A stretch of 64,000 nt of DNA from Protopterus annectens (Eukaryota; Chordata; Ceratodontiformes; Protopteridae). The DNA lies in assembly GCF_019279795.1 (NCBI RefSeq), contig NC_056725.1, positions 1,747,701,626 through 1,747,765,625 of the forward strand, given 5' to 3'. Each line of letters starts with the position of its first letter. Within the stretch, counting starts at the first letter, position 1. The position numbers and the translations under genes are program-made. The notes beneath the pieces are model-generated. The model worked only from the letters and a program-made list of their open reading frames with translations. It was not told the DNA's origin and searched no databases. Positions 42,649 to 54,420 of the stretch are shown piece by piece.

Positions 42649-42725
42649 CAGGTTCATGTAAATACTAGGCCACCTACCCTTGCAGGCCATTTTAAAACCT
42701 AGCCAGTTTCCCTTCCAAAGGTGAA
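42649..42725 (-). mobile_element. CR1-like LINE, 3'-end stub
   Basis: AGGTTCATGTAAATACTAGG and then AAACCTAGCCAGTTTCCC match the last 80 bp of the CR1-like family. The rest is missing, so this is an extreme 5' truncation. Confidence 0.65.
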
Positions 42726-43374
42726 AATTAAACCCTCTACCTTATGTTCATGAGATAAACACCTTAACCAGTATCCCAAACCTGAAATCCTGATGTGAAA
42801 AGCTTCCATCATTTTTCTCTAGTTGCAAGTCTAGTTAATGTCTCTGCCACCAAAAGATAATCAAGACTCATAGTGGCATTGCTTGTACTGTCTTTGGGAT
42901 GAATATGATGTCAGGTACTGCCATTTGTGCCAGTATTTCAAACCTGTTCAACTGAGCCATCTGACCATTGGTTGTGGTTGTGATATGAAGGGAAGTACTT
43001 TTGATGTATTTTGCAGTCAAGAAGGTAATTGTGACTCAGTTTCTTAATAGGAGATCATTGAGATAATCATGCATGCTGTCCATAGCCACTGCTAGAACAT
43101 CATCTCAAGGCTAAAGTTCAGAGGATAGGTTTGAGCCTAGTTCAGCTGAAGGAAATATGTTGTTGAAATAGTATTCTGCGGACTGCATCTGCTGATCTTG
43201 TCCTTGACAAGTGATGATTTAGAATGGCTCAGAAGAGATGCATTTCAAGGTATTAGCACTGCCCAGCCTGCAGGTGACATGATCAGAGGAATGTTCACCT
43301 GAGCCATTTGGCCACCGGTAGTGGCTAATTAAGAGCAAACAAACAAAGCTTTCCTTTCTCTGGTCATTACCATT
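42726..43374. other. Intron segment with an internal repeated motif
   Basis: No ORF. The motif TGAGCCATYTGRCCAYYGGT occurs near 42954 and again near 43301, suggesting a short diverged duplication. Confidence 0.45.
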
Positions 43375-44790
43375 GTGAAGGTTGCCAGCCCAGCTAGGTA
43401 GAATTTTGTAAATGATTCTGTGTCATTGTAAATATTAATAGAGTTCATAGACTTGTCTACAAATGTAAGTAACCTATATGTTATGTGCTGAGCTTCAGAA
43501 ATGTAACCACAGTGCACCCTGCTGGAAAAGAGCAGAAATGTATATGGACTGTATGCCTGTGCAAATGTATGTTTTCATAGTAGAAATTGGGACACACAGA
43601 GTTAACTTGCAAACTCTGATAAAATAAGTTTTACGATTGTGTTTACCACAGCTAGAAGACAGAATGTCTGCAGCTAGAGTTTTTCTATTGTCTTAAGACA
43701 GAAATTATTACTAGGTTTAAAATGTAAAAGTGTTAATTGATTTACAACTTCCAGTTTCAGGCAAGCTTCTAAGAGATAATTGTCAGCTTCTAAGAGGTAA
43801 GTATTTTTCATAGAGACATGTTAAATTCTGTTGGTATCTTTTTAGCCTGGGAACTAGAGACAAGTGTCAAATAGTGATGTCATCTAGCAAACCCAGTAGT
43901 AATGTGTATTATTAATTTAAGAACTATCTCAGAGAGAAAGTCTGTGCATTTTGTATTTGTCTCTGGACCTGTAAACATCTCACCAGCACTTGCCTTGCTC
44001 TGTAAGTAAGACTTAGATCATAGTATCTCTCTTAGAGATAGGTAGGAAAATAGTAAGATCAGTCTAGATGTTTTCTGGTCAACAAATGTAAAATAAATAA
44101 ATAATAATAAATGTGAAACTGTCCTGCAATGTTGTTTTAAAGCATTTTCTGTGATTCTAAACTCTTGTTGTCACTGCATTGAGTTATTGAGTATTGTCTT
44201 ATTCTTTTATTTATTATTAAATATACTTAAACCTTTTAATTGTGGCTGATTTTATTTAAAGATATTTAAGCTCTTGGGGTACTTGCATGTATTTGGTAAC
44301 ACTGTACAGTCCACTCTTAAATAGCCTTAAAGTATTGGACACACATACCATTTGGATAATAGTAACATTACACAGTTGAATTGACCACCCTCTGTAAGGG
44401 CCTTTTAGTAGCTGATAAGTAAGGATGGTTGGTGGCAGTGATTTCTACCTTATAATCTGGGCAGAAGGGAGCATAGTTAGTAAACCTGTGTTAGCCTTCC
44501 CCAGGAGTGTCTGTGTGTTTGTATATAAAGCAAATCTCAGTGTGTGTGTCAGCTACTTGGGCAGGGACATGAAGTGCTGGAGGTTTTGGATTGATCACTT
44601 GGCTGAGATCTTAACCCTATAGCTATGCCAGTGGGGAGTTTTATTGGGGATCTGGAGAGAGAGGGAGAAAGCAGCCCCAGACTGACTGTGATCTCTGTAT
44701 GCTCTTAAGGGAAATTGTACTTTACTGTGTGTGTGTACTTCTCATCCTCCAAATGTGCATGTCCCTCACTGGTGTTAGTGATGTGGATTG
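43375..44790 (+). repeat. 1.4-kb diverged direct repeat, copy 1
   Basis: Collinear with 46620-48385. Shared blocks include CAGTGCACCCTGCTGG, TTTACAACTTCCAG, the TTTATTATTAAATATA region, ATTGTGGCTGAT, GGGCCTTTTAGTAGCTGATA, AGCTACTTGG.CAGGGACA and CTATGCCAGTGGGGAG. Divergence by eye is considerable, so the duplication or insertions are old. It could be an LTR-like or other interspersed family. I do not recognise it. Confidence 0.75.
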
Positions 44791-44988
44791 TGGCTCCTTG
44801 ATACTGGGCCAGTGCAGGGGTGTCACAACCATAGCTCTGCAACATCATTTGTCTGAGATGGGTGGGGGCCACTTAGTTGACCAGCACCAGTACTCATGAC
44901 TTGATTTTTTTGGGTTGCCTTGCACTGCGGGTTATGACTCGAGGCCTAGACAGCAAATAAATGTTCCAGAGTCTTTGTGTAGCTTAAA

Positions 44989-45384
44989 TCATTTATGTGG
45001 TAACTGCACTCTCATGGTATATGGTCTGAAGCCATTCCCAAACCTGGCATAAACCTCTTTCCACTGAATGCCACCATTAGAGAACATCCCTTTGTATATT
45101 GTTTTATTGTTATCTGACACTAAATGTATGATGGTATATAATTGCCCTTGTGTGAGTCCATTCCCAGGAATGAGACAGAGTGCTCCTTCATTTACATCCT
45201 CAAGCAAGGGGTGTGAAGACCCTAAAGCCATTTGTGAGATGGGTAGGTACCATGAGTCCTCCCTTCCGTACCATCCCCAGATGACCTCTTCTGTAATGAG
45301 ACTTTGGGGCTTGTGAGACCACAACAGACTGCTTCCCCCCAAAATATCTAAATACTTTATATAGAAAAGAAGTGAGAGAATCAT
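44989..45384 (-). CDS. Unrecognised 131-residue open frame
   Basis: Open from the ATG at 45384 to a stop at 44989, and open for about 14 more codons upstream. The start is hydrophobic (MILSLLFYIKYLDILGG), and the rest is rich in Trp, Gly and Tyr with no obvious simple repeat. I do not recognise any domain. It lies between two copies of the 1.4-kb repeat, next to an L1-like fragment, and has no visible splice context. It may be a remnant of the internal part of an unclassified element or simply chance. Confidence 0.25.
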   Translation of the reverse strand: MILSLLFYIKYLDILGGSSLLWSHKPQSLITEEVIWGWYGREDSWYLPISQMALGSSHPLLEDVNEGALCLIPGNGLTQGQLYTIIHLVSDNNKTIYKGMFSNGGIQWKEVYARFGNGFRPYTMRVQLPHK

Positions 45385-45579
45385 GAGTTTATCCCTCTCA
45401 TGTTGCCATATATTAAGGAAGATGTTCTAGCATCCTTGAAGCACCTTGCTAAACTGGCTCCCAAGAAAGTAGATGTCCTTTAAAGATGCCCAGCTGAATG
45501 GGTAGAATCATGATATGACATCCTTGAGCCAACTCCTTCAATGACCACTTTAGTCCATTATTTATATATCATCTTTTTC

Positions 45580-46480
45580 ATTCACTCCAACATTGCATAT
45601 GTTGCTCAGTATTTGCCTGTCTTCCCTTTAACCTCACTCTTTCTCCTGAACAGTACTGTATGCGTCGTTCCTGCAAATTCCATTTATTTCTATGAAATTT
45701 GCTCCTTCCCTTTTCTGTAGATCCCACCTCTCCAATTCATTTATCTTCTTTACAATATTCTCTTTTCGATTACAGTCTGTTTAGCTCTTGATTTCCATTT
45801 TATGACTGCTGGTAACATTAACTGTGATAAGTCCATAATCTGCCTAGTTAATTCAGATCCTAAATCCCAGTTCAAAAATTTTCCTTAGTTACAATTATTT
45901 CTTCCTGTAACATTTCCATCATTGAGCACCATAAGAAAATTTAAAAATCTTCCAAGTCATTACATTTGCAAAAAACAAAAAAAATGTTCTCCGTTTTCTC
46001 CTTCCCATCACACTTCCAACTTTTGCAGTCTACTTGAGAAAAATGCTTGTAGTATTAGCCCCCTTTTCCTTTGTCAGTGATACTCTTGTTGATTTTCCAT
46101 CCCAAAATCCTTTCTTTGTCAAATTCACATGCTCATTTCTATTTGGATGCATTTCTTGTATAATTGTTAATTGCACCCTACACTTAATGTAATTCAATAT
46201 CTGTTTATGTACATGCACAACCATACACTTTCCATGTTTATATTGAAAAGGCAGCCATTCTGACAAAATGCTATTACCCGCATATTATTCATAATGATTC
46301 TTCTTAATGTACACTTCCATCTTCTAGCTTACATGCACACACTCATGTCTGACCAAATTATCCTATATGTGTTTGCTTTTTCTTATCTCCATTTGAACCC
46401 ATGTCACATTTTCCCTGACTTTTCACTTCAGTAACAACACTTAAAACATTAAATGCATTTTGAACTCTCACAACCATTTT
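45580..46480 (-). mobile_element. L1/Tx1-like LINE fragment with internal deletion
   Basis: The left part (45585-46045) matches 51262-51660 and 60655-61125, the 3' region of the L1-like family in this window. At about 46070 it jumps to sequence matching about 53970-54090 (CCTTTCTTTGTCAAATTCACATG), which lies some 2.3 kb away in the longer copy. About 2.3 kb of RT sequence is therefore missing. Confidence 0.65.
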
Positions 46481-47164
46481 ATCTGCCAAAAAGGAGTTTA
46501 TCCCTTAATATGAGGCAGTTGTACCAAGCTGACAGCTGCAACAAGGGCATCAATTTTTCTAAAGTTGGGGCCGTTGGCCATTTTTTTTTTAGTTACTTCT
46601 TTTGTAGCTGTGACGAAAGGAGATACTGCCAGCACAGCTAGCTGAAATTTTGCAAATTATATGTCATTGGTAACTATTGAAATGAATTGTACAAGATGCT
46701 TGTGTTACAAACATAGTAGAACTGTATGTCATGTGTATATCAAACTGCTTGTACAGACGTGTGTGTTAAAAAGATATTTGTAAAAGTGCTGTAGTTAAAA
46801 TGTGTCCACAGTGTGCCCTACTGGAAGAGAACAGAAGTGTACATGCAATAAAGAGGCTACCTCTGACGTTTTCAGTGCAGCTAGAGACAGAGTCTGTGCC
46901 AGGAAGCTTTCTGTACTGTCCTTGGAATGAACTAATTGATACTTTTGAAGCATGAAGGAATACAATTGTTTTATGACTTCCAGCATCTGCCAAAGATCTT
47001 GAGGAAAAGCCCTTGTCTGTATATTTTTTACAGGTGGACGCTAAATGTTGCCAGCTTCTAGTTCCCAGGCCAAAACCCCCATTGCTAGAAGTCACATGAC
47101 CAAAAATGACATCATTCTGCAGCTATCCCAGCAGTAATAATTTAGATATTAATTTGAGAAGGCT

Positions 47165-47525
47165 GTTAGTGAGACAGAGGGGTTTCTATTAGATGACCGA
47201 AGACGCATTCTTTCGAATGTGTCTTAGTCAAACTTGAAAAGACGAAAAGGCAAAATGACGAAGCGGCATATAAGCAAATTCTTTCCCTGGGAAAGAAACT
47301 GCTTGGCCGCGTCAATTACTTTGCCGTTTTCATAACTGTAGTGCGATCTCGGAGTTGGTATTTTTAAGTAGGGGGGTGTGGTGGGCAAAGCCCCCCACTT
47401 TGTTTTTAGTGTATTTTTTTCCCAAGGAAAAAAATTGCTGTTGTAAGCGTTCGAGTTTGTAAGCTTTCGCTTACATGGAGTCGATAAATCATCGTTCACT
47501 TTTCTAAGCGTTCGATGATTTAATT
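47165..47525. mobile_element. Hairpin-rich non-autonomous element, 360 bp
   Basis: Absent from copy 1 of the 1.4-kb repeat, so it is an insertion. It contains several short perfect or near-perfect hairpins: AAGACGCATTC/GAATGTGTCTT (47181-47206), TTCTTTCCC.GGGAAAGAA (47279-47297), GTAAGC/GCTTAC (47459-47474) and AAATCATCG/CGATGATTT (47486-47521). There is also a palindromic TTTTTTTCCC..AAGGAAAAAA. No ORF. It resembles foldback or MITE-type elements, and the family is unknown to me. Confidence 0.7.
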
Positions 47526-48039
47526 TAGACCCAGACAGAGCATTCTGTCTTGGACCTGACAACAAGAAAAAACATTCACACATCTGCCTTGCTGTAATAG
47601 TAAGTTACTAGAGAACAGTGTAATTCTCTTAGATGCAGTCAGGAATATAGAAAAGCTTAATTTAGATGATTTTCTTTGTGTGAGCCTATACTGCAGTGTT
47701 GTTTTAAACTCTGATGTCACTGTGAATATATATTTAGTATTGTCTTTTTCTTTTATTATTTATTATTAAATATATTTAATCTTTCATTGTGGCTGATCTG
47801 TGAAGAGGTATTTAAGTTTTGAGAGTACTTGCATATTTATTTGGTGACACTGTGTGGGCCACTCCTAATAGCCATGCTCTTGGTCAAACTAACATTTGTA
47901 TTAATATTACACAGTAAGATTTGACACCCTTTGTTAAGGGCCTTAAAGTAGCTGATAAGGAATGTCTGGTGGCAGTGGAAACTACCTTATAGTCTGTGCA
48001 GAAGGGGGTCATAGCTAGTAAACTTGTGCCATCCTTTCC

Positions 48040-48040
<1 letters not shown>

Positions 48041-48099
<59 letters not shown>
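48041..48099. repeat. (GT)n microsatellite
   Basis: About 58 bp of GT dinucleotides, longer than the few GT units at the equivalent place in the partner repeat (about 44510-44560). Confidence 0.95.
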
Positions 48100-48104
<5 letters not shown>

Positions 48105-48386
48105 CAGCTACTTGGACAGGGACACAAAGCACTGGTTGGACAGAGGGGGTGCTGGAGGTCTTGTATTGGTCACTCAGCTGAGATCTCAACTCTATAGCTG
48201 TGCCAGTGGGGAGTCTTATTGAGGATCTGGAGGAAGAGTGAGAAACCAGCCCCGGACTGACTGTGGTCTCTATGTGCTCTTAAGGGAAATTTTAATTGAT
48301 GCAGAGAGCTGCATCTGGAACTAATGTGTATGTACCTGTTATCCTCTCAATGTTCCCCCACTGTTGCCAGTGGTGAGGATTGGGGG

Positions 48387-49040
48387 TCTATATTAGATCA
48401 GTGAACGCTTAAACAAGCGAACACCGATTGATCAACCTTATTTTAGCAAAAGTTAAAAATATCGAAGCAACAGAAAATCAAATTTTTTTCCTAGGGAAAG
48501 AATTCGGTTGTCTGCTTTTGTTGCTTCTGTATTTTCAGTGCTGTGGTGGAAAGTTACGGGTCGGATTCAGGTAAGTGTGCAATTGTGTGGATGTGAGTGT
48601 TAGGGTGGGTTAGGTGAGTTAGGGTTAGGGCTCTGGTTAGGTATGTGTGAGATTGTGTGGACGTGAGGGTTAGGGTGGGTTTAGGTGAGTTAGGATTAGG
48701 GAGTGGGTGATGTCAGTGTGCGACAGTGACGGACCTTAGGGTTTGGGTTAAGGTAAGTGGATAGTTAGTGGTGTGTGCATAGTTTAGTGTAGGGTTAGGT
48801 GTCAGATTTTAGGTGTATGTGTGTGGATTTCTGTTTGTTTAGTGTGCTTATGTTGTGTGTATGTGTTTTGGATCAGCGATTTTTTTTCCCTAGGAAAAAA
48901 ATTGCTGATCTGACAGTTCGAGATTGTAAGCTTTCGCTTACATAAGGTCAATCAATCAGCATGAGGCTTCCTGATTAATGGTCCAGTGGAGGGTCATCAC
49001 ATTAGCTTTTTGAATTTCGCACCTTCGAATGTGCTGAACT
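48387..49040. mobile_element. Hairpin-rich element, long copy with TTAGGG-like core
   Basis: It starts TATTAGATCAGTGAACGCTT, resembling the start of the 47.2-kb copy (TATTAGATGACCGAAGACG). It contains TTTTTCCTAGGGAAAGAA, the matching TTTTTTCCCTAGGAAAAA near 48880, the same GTAAGCTTTCGCTTAC hairpin (48927-48942), and GCACCTTCGAATGTGC near the right end (49019-49034). The centre (about 48570-48800) is GT- and TTAGGG-rich. No ORF. Confidence 0.65.
48570..48695 (+). repeat. Degenerate TTAGGG-rich tandem, about two 85-bp units
   Basis: The order GTGTGcAATTGTGTGGAtGTG, GTTAGGGTGGGTTAGGTGAG and TTAGGGTTAGGG, followed by a spacer, occurs twice (48574-48640 and 48645-48695) with small changes. It includes short telomere-like GGGTTAGGG stretches but no long perfect array. 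Confidence 0.75.
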
Positions 49041-49879
49041 TTGTGTTTTTTTTTTCTGTTCAGCAGCTACTTTTGCCAAAAAATCATCATTTATTATTAA
49101 CTGTTAGCCCTCTTTGTTTTACAATGAACCTTTACTTTTAGGGCATCCTTCACTTTGTCATTTTTAATTTCCTGTAATAATTAACATATTATCATTAGTA
49201 CTTAGCAGAGTGATTGTTGAAAATGTTTGACAGTGTAACTGATTTGCTTTCTCTACTAGCTGACTGCCTCAGACATTGTTGAACATTTTTTGGAGCAGTA
49301 TCAATGCAGAATTGGCTTTGTACCAGAGCTTCTTAATTGCTGGGGAAACTCTGTTGTACTCCATTTCATAAGTGGACAACTCTGTCAAAAATACCATTAG
49401 TATCTTGAATTATATGCTTTCTGGCTGTTGCATTGGCTCCTGATTATGTATGAATAAACTTAGTACGGAAAGACTACTAAAATAACCTCACACAGACATC
49501 TAATATATAGCAATATGCTAAAATTATACTAAACAATTACATTTGTTCTAAATTAAAGAACCCCCTTTTTACACATTTTGCTAGCTAAAGCATTGATATA
49601 TTCGGGTTCTGTTTAAATTCTGTTTAGTAATAGTGCTTTGCTGCACTATGTGTTGTTTATTTTTCACATTTCGACAATCCTTCTTCCTGCATTTCTGTGT
49701 ACCTTTTTTCTTGTGTGATAACTATTGCGACTGTTTACAAGAATAGCAGTATTCTTATTGTGACTTTTACAAACAAGGCCACGTAACATTTTCTTGCCTC
49801 TTGTCTGTACTTCTAGTAGTAAAGCCATATTTTATTTCTAAACAACACGTTTTAGAGCATACAGTATGTTAAAGGTATG

Positions 49880-50270
49880 CACACACGTATCCCAATTCCT
49901 GTTGTCTGCCTTCCTAAAGGGGTCCATATCAAATAATCGAATGGATGCATTGTCAAAAATGATATGGTTGAAGCCATATCCTTGACAATGGAGTCTGTCG
50001 GGAAAAAAAATTAACACAAACACAACACCTGCAGTCACCATAACAACTGATTTTACAGGAGAACAAGCCCTTCTTCACCTTCCACACTGCTGCTAATTAT
50101 TTATTCCAACTCCAAGATTGCACTACAGTGGGGAAAATGGCAGATTTCCTGATACCTACCATAATGTGATCTCAATTGCATTGTCAATGATATGGGTTCG
50201 GACATATCACGTTCGACAACATGTCCATTTTATAATATGATTTTGACCATCCTAAAGACATAGTTGAGAT
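49880..50270. repeat. Paired-hairpin repeat
   Basis: Hairpin 1 is CATTGTCAA..TGATATGG / CCATATCCTTGACAATG (about 49948-49990). Hairpin 2 is TTGTCAATGATATG / CATATCACGTTCGACAA (about 50181-50219). They share the CATTGTCAA..ATGATATGG arm and are about 230 bp apart. The two similar hairpins look like subterminal structures of a non-autonomous element with no coding sequence. Confidence 0.55.
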
Positions 50271-50520
50271 TGTTATGCTTTCATTAATTTATTCCCAGTC
50301 ATTAAATACATGTGCAGTATTCATGCATGATGCACTTGTTTTCCACCAGTAGTTAGCCATGATACTTTTCTAGTCTAGTATACACAATGACCCTTCTTGA
50401 TTCCCCTTTTTATTTACTATATACTTCCCCCCTTTCCTAATATGCTCCTTGCCTATTGTTTCATCCTGTCTTCTTCCCATTCTATGGCTCTTGGATTATT
50501 ATAGTTTGTATTTCCATCTT

Positions 50521-50905
50521 ATAGGTTCATAGGATGATATTCGGCTATTGGCCTGGTGGCCGTTATAATCCTAGCTAAGAATTTCGCCCATGTTCCCCTC
50601 AAAGTCAGCACTTGTATCCCCTGTCCAGCAGGGACACAGGTGGTATCCCAGGGGTGTATTTTCTGTTTCCCATCCAGTCATCTTTTAAAGAGGGCTAGAG
50701 AGGTACTCTGCTTCACATGGAGAGGGAGTCCATTGAACAGATGGGGGAGTCTTTTGGACATAAATCTTTCCAGCCAACAAGTTCTATGCATGTCGCAGAC
50801 CAGGTTAAAACCTTGCGTGCAGGTTGTATGAGTGTTGTTAGCAACTCCATCAAGGCTTGATCTGAGATGGCCTTGTATGCCTTAATAAAGACTTCCATGT
50901 AACCA
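50521..50905 (-). mobile_element. CR1-like LINE, 5'-truncated
   Basis: Tail ATAGGTTCATAGG at 50521, the AATCCTAGCTAAG block, and minus-strand coding remnants near 50780-50890 matching the C-terminus of the larger copy (FIKAYKAISDQALMELL against LTYKAMSNPELMDML). About 385 bp. Confidence 0.8.
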
Positions 50906-51249
50906 CTGCCTAAATTACTTTTATTCTGTGATATCCCAGGACTTCTTTCCTGTGGTCAGTCATATTTCCCACTCCTCCCTTTATCTTTGTTGATCTTGTC
51001 ATCCCTCTTGGAATCTTCAAAAATGTATTGTGCATTTCTTGTTGGGACTATGCTGCTCTTGCAGTGATGTTTATTATATTCTTGATTTCTATAGCCAAAA
51101 GACTCCACATTTTTCTTTCTTTCATTCAAGCATCCTTTTTTTGGTGTCACCCCCCCCCCATATACAACATTCCCAAGTTCTTCTCCATTAATTTCTGAAA
51201 GCCTCTTTCTGTTCCTAGTGACTTTTTCTGACCACCTTTTTTATAACTA

Positions 51250-54200
51250 CCCTTGGTCCAACATTACATAAATTGCTGGGTTCCTGCTTCCCTTAAACCT
51301 CACTTCTCCTGCAGAACATTATTCTGCATGTATTGTTACCATAATTTCCAATTGTTTGTATGCATTTGGCTTTTTCCATTTTCTAAAGATCCCACTTTCA
51401 GTTCGTTTGTCATTGTTACAATGTTCATTACTTTAAATGCAGTTGGTTTAGACTTTCATTTCCATTATCTAGTAATTGCTTTGTTGTAGTCAACAGAATT
51501 AAACGTAACACTGCTTTGCCATGTCTAGATGTGATACAGCTGATAATTTTTAAAATCTTCCCACTCATTACACTCCCAAAACATGCGTTCCTGGTTTACC
51601 CCTTCCTTCCCCATCACACCTCCCAACATTTGCCATATACCTGAGGAAAAACTCTTTGAGTTTGCTTGGGGTATAAAAATATCTATGCAAACACTTCCAA
51701 TCAAAGATACTAAACCTTCTAGACTTTGTTGCAGACTTGGGATGTCATGCATATGTCCTCTCATTATTCCCTTGTAAATTGCCTGTCCAGTCTTTTTCCC
51801 AATGCTTTCTAACCGCATTTGGTCTATTCCTATCGTTATTGTGCAGGGTTTTATATCCCTCACTAATTATCACTTTTTAATAGTAGCTTCTGTTATAGAT
51901 TCAAGTAAAACCTCTACCAGAGCAGGTCTTTCATGTAGGATTCCCGTATCCCTTTCTGTTTGCCTGTACTCTGATATCAATACCTATTAGGGAAAGCAGT
52001 CTTTAGCTTGCAGTCCAAATGTCTTCTTGGCATCTATTACCTTTCTGTCTCTAGTTATTTAATCCAAGTATCTTGGTGCGTTTGCAAGTTTTCTTCAGTA
52101 AATTTTAGCCTCCTGTTGTCTATTCTCTGTACTCCTAGTTGCAGTCATCCCTATCAGCAAAATCACCTTCTGGTGTTGACTTAGTTTTTAGAATACATTC
52201 TACTACTTTATGAATATAATACTCTGTGCAGCTGTTGTTCTTAAGGATGTGCATCCAAATCCCACAATCTCCTTATTCTTGAATTCCCCCCATTTCATCA
52301 TCATCCCTTTTCACTTTGAATTTTAACTTTGTTTTTGTTATGCCTATGAGCTTTGATTGTGTATCTGTAAAATATCCGTTTAAATCAGGTAATTTTAAAC
52401 CATCTACTCCTATTGAAAGGATTATATTATCCCATGTGACACTTTCAAATTATCCCACGTGACACTTGCCCTCTTCCCTTCTCAGATAAAATCCTTCATC
52501 TCTTTTAGTTTTTCTCTACAACTTCTCTTTTGGTTGATAAAATATGCCTGACATGTATATAAAACCAAAAGGACTAAACATTTTTCACTGTTTGCATCTT
52601 ACTATCCATATCCATAAACAACAGCTTCTATTTTCTCAGTTTTTGTGTTACTTTTTTAGTCTGTTCCCACATATCCTTAGCTGCCATAACAGAAGCCTTT
52701 TTAAGCCATACTCCTAAATAAATCATCTTATTGTGTCCCCATAAATATGGGTATTGCTGAACCGGTTCAGGTGTGCATTCATAATTTGTGGATATGGCCT
52801 TTATTTTATCTTCATCAAAAAAACTTGAAGCTGTCTCAAAATGTTCCACAACAATGAGATGTCCTTTTCCAGATTTATCAAGTGCAAAATAATGTTGTCT
52901 GCAAATAAAGCCAACTTTTCTTGATTACCATACCAATTATGTAATTTAATTGTCCCTTGTTTTCTTTGCCAGTGACTGTAAATATAAAACAATTAAAGGG
53001 GAAAGGGGACACCCCTGCCTGGTTCCTATGTTCAGACAAATTATCAGAGAGGAACCCTCCCACTTTAATTCTTGCCTCCAGTCCCTTGTATATCCTGACA
53101 ATAACAAGGTTAATTAGATCAGGGAATACAAATGCTTCCATTGCCCTACTCCTAAAACCACTACTTACTCAGAATGCTTTCTCTGCATCAAGACCCACCA
53201 CCAACAATGGTACTTTCTTACATTCTCCTGTCCTTTGCATCATCCATTTTTCTATTACTGTGACAAATGTTTGTCTTCTGTCCACAAAACCACATGATCT
53301 ATATCTATCAGTTTTGGCAACACGTTTGCCATTCTTTTAACTAGTACAGACACAAACACTTAATAATCATGGTTTAAAATTGAAATGGGTCTGTATGAAG
53401 CTGGGTTTGGTGGGTCTTTCTGTCTTTAAGTATTACAGCCACCACAGCTTTAATCTAGGGTGCTGGTGCTTCCCCTCCTTTTAAAATAATTTTAAACAAA
53501 ACCTTCTAGATCTTTAGCACTTGCTTTCCTTCTAACTTCCAAGCTTCTACAGAAGTATCATCTGTTCCAGAAGACTTTCTTTCAGACTGAATATACAAAA
53601 CTGGTGATCTCATCTCCTCCTATCATAACTATTAATTGTTGATCATCACTTTCCTCTAAATTTAGCATACTTAAGTTTTCCATTTGTGTTCCTTCTTGAT
53701 TTCAACATTTCTCAGCTTTATAGAAATTTTCATAAAATTGTTGAAATATTTCCAATATCTCTACAAGATTTCTGTTTTTTTCCTTGTTATAGGCACCCTA
53801 AGTTGGGTGAAAACCCGTATTACTTTCTGTTGCCTAAGTCATTGTGGTAAAGTTTATTTTTTGTGTTCCAGAGTTATCAAAAAAGTTGCTTAAGTGATCT
53901 TTGTAATCTTGTATATATTGTCTCTTATTTTTTCTTTAGCACTCTGCATTTGGGCCTCTTATTCCTGAAATCCTTTATTTATCCAATTCACATGTTCATT
54001 TATTTCCAAATGTCTCTCCTGCAACATTGCTATTTACAGTCTGCATTTATTAATATAATTCATTACTCTTACCGTTTGTCTATACCTGTAAAGTCATTTA
54101 TGTTCCAGAATAATCCTGATAGTATAGATCTTAATATAAGTAGTTATTTTTCTTGCCTATTGTACATGACACCTTTTTTGAATGTGCATTTCCAACTTGT

Positions 54201-54420
54201 GTTACCTACACACATTAATGTTTGTCAGGCTGATCTTTTATACAGTTGTTTCTTGTGATCTCCATTTGAATCTGTAGTACATTTTTTTTACTGAATTGCT
54301 TCCCTTGTACCTTGAAATTGTACATTACCCCAGCAAGCAGAGCTCTCAAGATTAATTGCTTGTACCTGCAGACATCTCTTCTCCATGGAAGCATTAGAAC
54401 AGAAAGTACGACTGTCTTCA
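51250..54420 (-). pseudogene. L1/Tx1-like LINE remnant
   Basis: Collinear with 60650-63620. Minus-strand pieces resemble L1/Tx1 RT: GQLNYIIGMVIKKSWLYLQTT near 52960-52885 (the region around the catalytic box), FDEDKIKAISTNYE near 52810 and NKMIYLGVWLKKA near 52740-52690. QAGVSPFPFNCFIF near 53030-52985 replaces the usual QGCPLSPLLF. Many stops. The match to 46070-46190 around 53970-54090 supports a common consensus. Sequence at 50940-51250 may be another piece of a related LINE. Confidence 0.62.

Larger units (their letters stand above)
46620..48385 (+). repeat. 1.4-kb diverged direct repeat, copy 2
   Basis: Partner of 43375-44790, containing two extra pieces: the hairpin-rich insertion at 47165-47525 and an expanded (GT)n at 48041-48099, where copy 1 has only a few GT units. 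It ends where another hairpin-rich element begins. Confidence 0.75.

Noticed and set aside
47884..48189. Open frames across the (GT)n tract
   Set aside because: Same reason: dinucleotide repeat read as His-Thr or Cys-Val.
51138..51162. CRISPR-like or other regular arrays
   Set aside because: No spaced direct repeats of that kind occur anywhere. Short C, G and T runs such as this one are simple sequence in a vertebrate intron.
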